Source: Nannobrachium achirus (lineage: Eukaryota; Chordata; Actinopteri; Myctophiformes; Myctophidae). Taken from it: a stretch of 64,000 nucleotides of DNA. Made by a program: the position numbers and the translations under genes. Shown piece by piece: positions 61,977 to 64,000 of this stretch. Below the pieces are notes generated by a model that was not told the origin of the DNA, ran no database searches, and worked only from the letters and a program-made list of their open reading frames with translations. The DNA lies in contig OY997642.1 in the NCBI GenBank assembly GCA_963921795.1, forward strand, positions 37,858,340 to 37,922,339, given 5' to 3'. Numbering within the stretch: the stretch's first letter is position 1; every line of letters begins with the position of its first letter.

Positions 61977-62154
61977 ATTACTGAAGAAATATTTCCCAGT
62001 CAGTCAAAAATAAGAAACTCATACAAGACACAGCATTCTATATATACGCATACTGTAAACAGACACAGTAGTGTCATAAATAAACTCCCATTAGCATCAA
62101 ATAGCAAGTGTACAATGATCCATTATCATTACCATTCATGTAAGTATTTAAAAT

Positions 62155-62320
62155 TCATTTAGAACGGGTACACATTATTGTGTATCATTATTTTATGCTT
62201 TAACTATTGAAAAATAGCAGATCTACAAGCTCGCAGCGCGGCACTCGGTGCTGCGCTGTGAGCTTGTATATCTGCTATTATTCACTGGTAAAAGCAATCA
62301 ATAATTCTAGGCTAACACAG
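62155..62320. mobile_element. MITE family C, in 3' UTR of the right-hand gene
   Basis: CATTTAGAACGGGTACACATT, then a full palindrome (62213-62279), then AGCAATCAATAATTCTAGG as in 23088-23633. It would place a strong hairpin in the transcript's 3' UTR. Confidence 0.6.
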
Positions 62321-62332
62321 ACATTATTCACA

Positions 62333-62445
62333 TTACTGTAACATCTTCTCTAACCACACATCTTTACATGGAGCAAGTGAATAGCCCAAGCAGGACCACT
62401 CATTTGTCATCTCCAAGAAGCCTGGTGCTGATATCAGTCCACTTG
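62333..62445 (-). CDS. Unrecognised gene, terminal coding exon
   Basis: Acceptor TTCTAG; reads ASGLISAPGFLEMTNEWSCL, GYSLAPCKDVWLEKMLQ, stop. Confidence 0.65.
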
Positions 62446-63231
62446 CTAGAACCAAAACATAACACACAAACACAGGTAGAAAGTTATTACATTTATACAT
62501 TCCCACACCACACATACATACATAATAACAGAGGATAGGCTAAAGTTGTTTAGTACCAACACTAACAATAGTGGAAGTATGATATGTTGCTGAAAAGATA
62601 AACATTAATGAATTTAATTTGGTAACACATCATGATCACAAAAGAAGATACTCACCAAGCAGCAGGTTGTACAGGTTGCAGTAGTTGGTCCCGGTATCAA
62701 GAAGAGAGGTAAAGGAGAGAGACCTTGACTCACCCTGGCAATGAAAAATATAAAATAATAAAAACGAGGTAAATCTAGGGTATTGGTGCCCTCTCTTGGT
62801 CTGCCGATATTCATTAACAATTTTACAAATTTCACATTTTCATTTTCCAAATTATAAATTGTCAAATTGTCTAAATGAGATATGTATGAAATGATCTCCT
62901 ACAGCAGGGGTCTTCAACGTGTTCTTGTAGATCTGCTATTTTTGGCTAAAGTTCTCAGAATTTGGAAACTAGTGTTCAAGTGGTAAATATAAAAAAGGAG
63001 AAAAAATAAGTTTCACTCACACAAAACTCTGAGGACCCCCTAGGGGCCCTGGACCCCCTGTTGAATACCCTTGTTCTACAGTACTAGTGCCTGTGCAAAG
63101 GTCTCACTTACAGACACGCGGCAGCCCCCAGGGGCTACAGTGGGGCTCAAGGTGAAGCTCAGAATCTCCACCTCACGGCCATCTATAGAAGTGTGGTTGG
63201 CGTTGACGGCTGTAGCTGTGGATGATATGAG
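62333..63231 (-). CDS. Unrecognised gene, last three coding exons
   Basis: Exons 63231-63112 (120 nt), 62734-62656 (79 nt) and 62445-62333 (113 nt including the stop) join in one frame with GT/AG junctions, giving 103 residues. The protein segment reads LISSTATAVNANHTSIDGRE, then FTLSPTVAPGGCRVSGESRS, LLDTGTNYCNLYNLLLASGL and NEWSCLGYSLAPCKDVW. It has an NHT glycosylation sequon and four cysteines, so a secreted or lumenal protein is plausible. I cannot assign a family. Upstream exons and any signal peptide lie beyond base 64000. The consistent phases across three exons argue against chance. Confidence 0.65.
62656..62734 (-). CDS. Unrecognised gene, penultimate coding exon
   Basis: 79 nt: GESRSLSFTSLLDTGTNYCN then LYNLLL. 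Acceptor TTGCCAG, donor GTGAGT; ends in phase 1. Confidence 0.65.
62905..63073. mobile_element. hAT-like MITE, family D, beside an exon donor
   Basis: The ends CAGGGGTCTTCAAC and GTTGAATACCCTTG are inverted and flanked by TCCTACAG/TTCTACAG (7 of 8). It contains a right-arm half palindrome (62922-62944). It lies 30 bp downstream, in gene orientation, of the donor at 63111. Confidence 0.8.
63112..63231 (-). CDS. Unrecognised gene, third-last coding exon
   Basis: 120 nt, phase 0 at both ends: LISSTATAVNANHTSIDGRE then VEILSFTLSPTVAPGGCRVS. Acceptor CTTCCAG, donor GTAAGT. Confidence 0.65.
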
Positions 63232-64000
63232 CTGGAAGCAGGAGGTGTATTATATAGGCTACTGTATATACGGAATCTACAATTACTATGGTTATAATAA
63301 CGCCGATATACACAACAAAACAATACAATCCAGCATGGTTTTATGATTTTGGTAGCATTGGTAATATACAGTAGCCTGGATCTGACACATTCAAGAGGAA
63401 TTTACTACTGTTTTTCTTAGCTACTGTTCTATGAAATGCTGACCAACTTAAATTACATGAACAGAAGCATGATGGTGCACAGTACAATTTGTGTTATTTA
63501 CCATTTTGTCACTTAACCTTGCTAAAATAATGACATATGACTTTTTCAGAAAACAGGAAAGGTTTAACCAAAACAAACTATCTTAATCATCTCACCCAAA
63601 ATGTTTATAGATATAAGACTATTGACATACAAGAAACAATGGCTGTCAGTTATGTAACATAAGAGGATTAAATGACTTGATTAAAACAGTACAATTTTTG
63701 TTTTGACTTGGCCAAATTGTTAATGGAGTAAGTGACTTTACCCCAGACTCAGGCCAATATTTTTTTCACAAGTCACATTATCTTTGTGACTTAGGCCTAC
63801 AGTAAGTCACACTCTTGATTGAGATAGACCATTATACTACGGGTGGGAACAGCATAATCCTTTTCAATAAGGATATAGAGGATTTGGCCAGAGGTGGCCA
63901 GTGTCATGAAGAGCTGATTTAGGCCATTATTTTAGGAAGGTGATGATTTGTAACACCAAGAGTTTACAAGCGGTTAACATTTGCTCTCAGAGTTAAAAAG
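63232..64000. other. Intron sequence of the right-hand gene
   Basis: AT-rich; I found no further exon with both splice sites and an open frame. Confidence 0.5.

Overview
This is vertebrate nuclear DNA, most likely from a ray-finned (teleost) fish. Coding sequence is split into exons with canonical GT/AG junctions. The encoded proteins are vertebrate EGFR and MT3-MMP with fish-like differences. The roughly 21 kb mmp16 locus is far more compact than I would expect in a mammal. The rest is packed with CA/GT microsatellites, small hAT-like non-autonomous DNA transposons (MITEs) and tRNA-derived SINEs. I cannot name the species.

Layout. (1) Bases 161-27520, minus strand: the first four coding exons of an EGF receptor gene (egfr), with a 25 kb first intron; the rest of the gene lies beyond the left edge. 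(2) Bases 27521-34547: a 7 kb intergenic, bidirectional upstream region. (3) Bases 34548-55484, plus strand: a complete ten-exon mmp16 (MT3-MMP) gene. It encodes a 614-residue membrane-anchored metalloproteinase, and its exon phases all join without a frameshift. A probable 3' UTR runs to about 58.1 kb. (4) Bases 58.1-62 kb: intergenic repeats. (5) Bases 62333-63231, minus strand: the last three coding exons of a gene I do not recognise, continuing beyond the right edge. egfr and mmp16 are therefore divergent (head to head), with start codons 7,028 bp apart. Membrane metalloproteinases and EGFR both act at the cell surface, but any shared regulation is inference.

The most unusual signal is in the repeats. 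An imperfect palindrome of about 50-70 bp recurs at least thirteen times as a full hairpin, and more often as half-copies. Its arms begin AATAGCAGATCTACAAGCTC and end in the reverse complement. It sits inside several MITE families whose outer sequences and terminal repeats differ. One related element lacks it altogether, as if it were an empty site. Other highlights are a miniature LTR retroelement (TRIM) with a tRNA-His-type primer binding site and a tRNA-like block inside its LTRs; a MITE that ends 16 bp before mmp16 exon 4 and probably supplies that exon's branch point and pyrimidine tract; telomere-type repeats at two palindromes; and a hammerhead-ribozyme-like motif.
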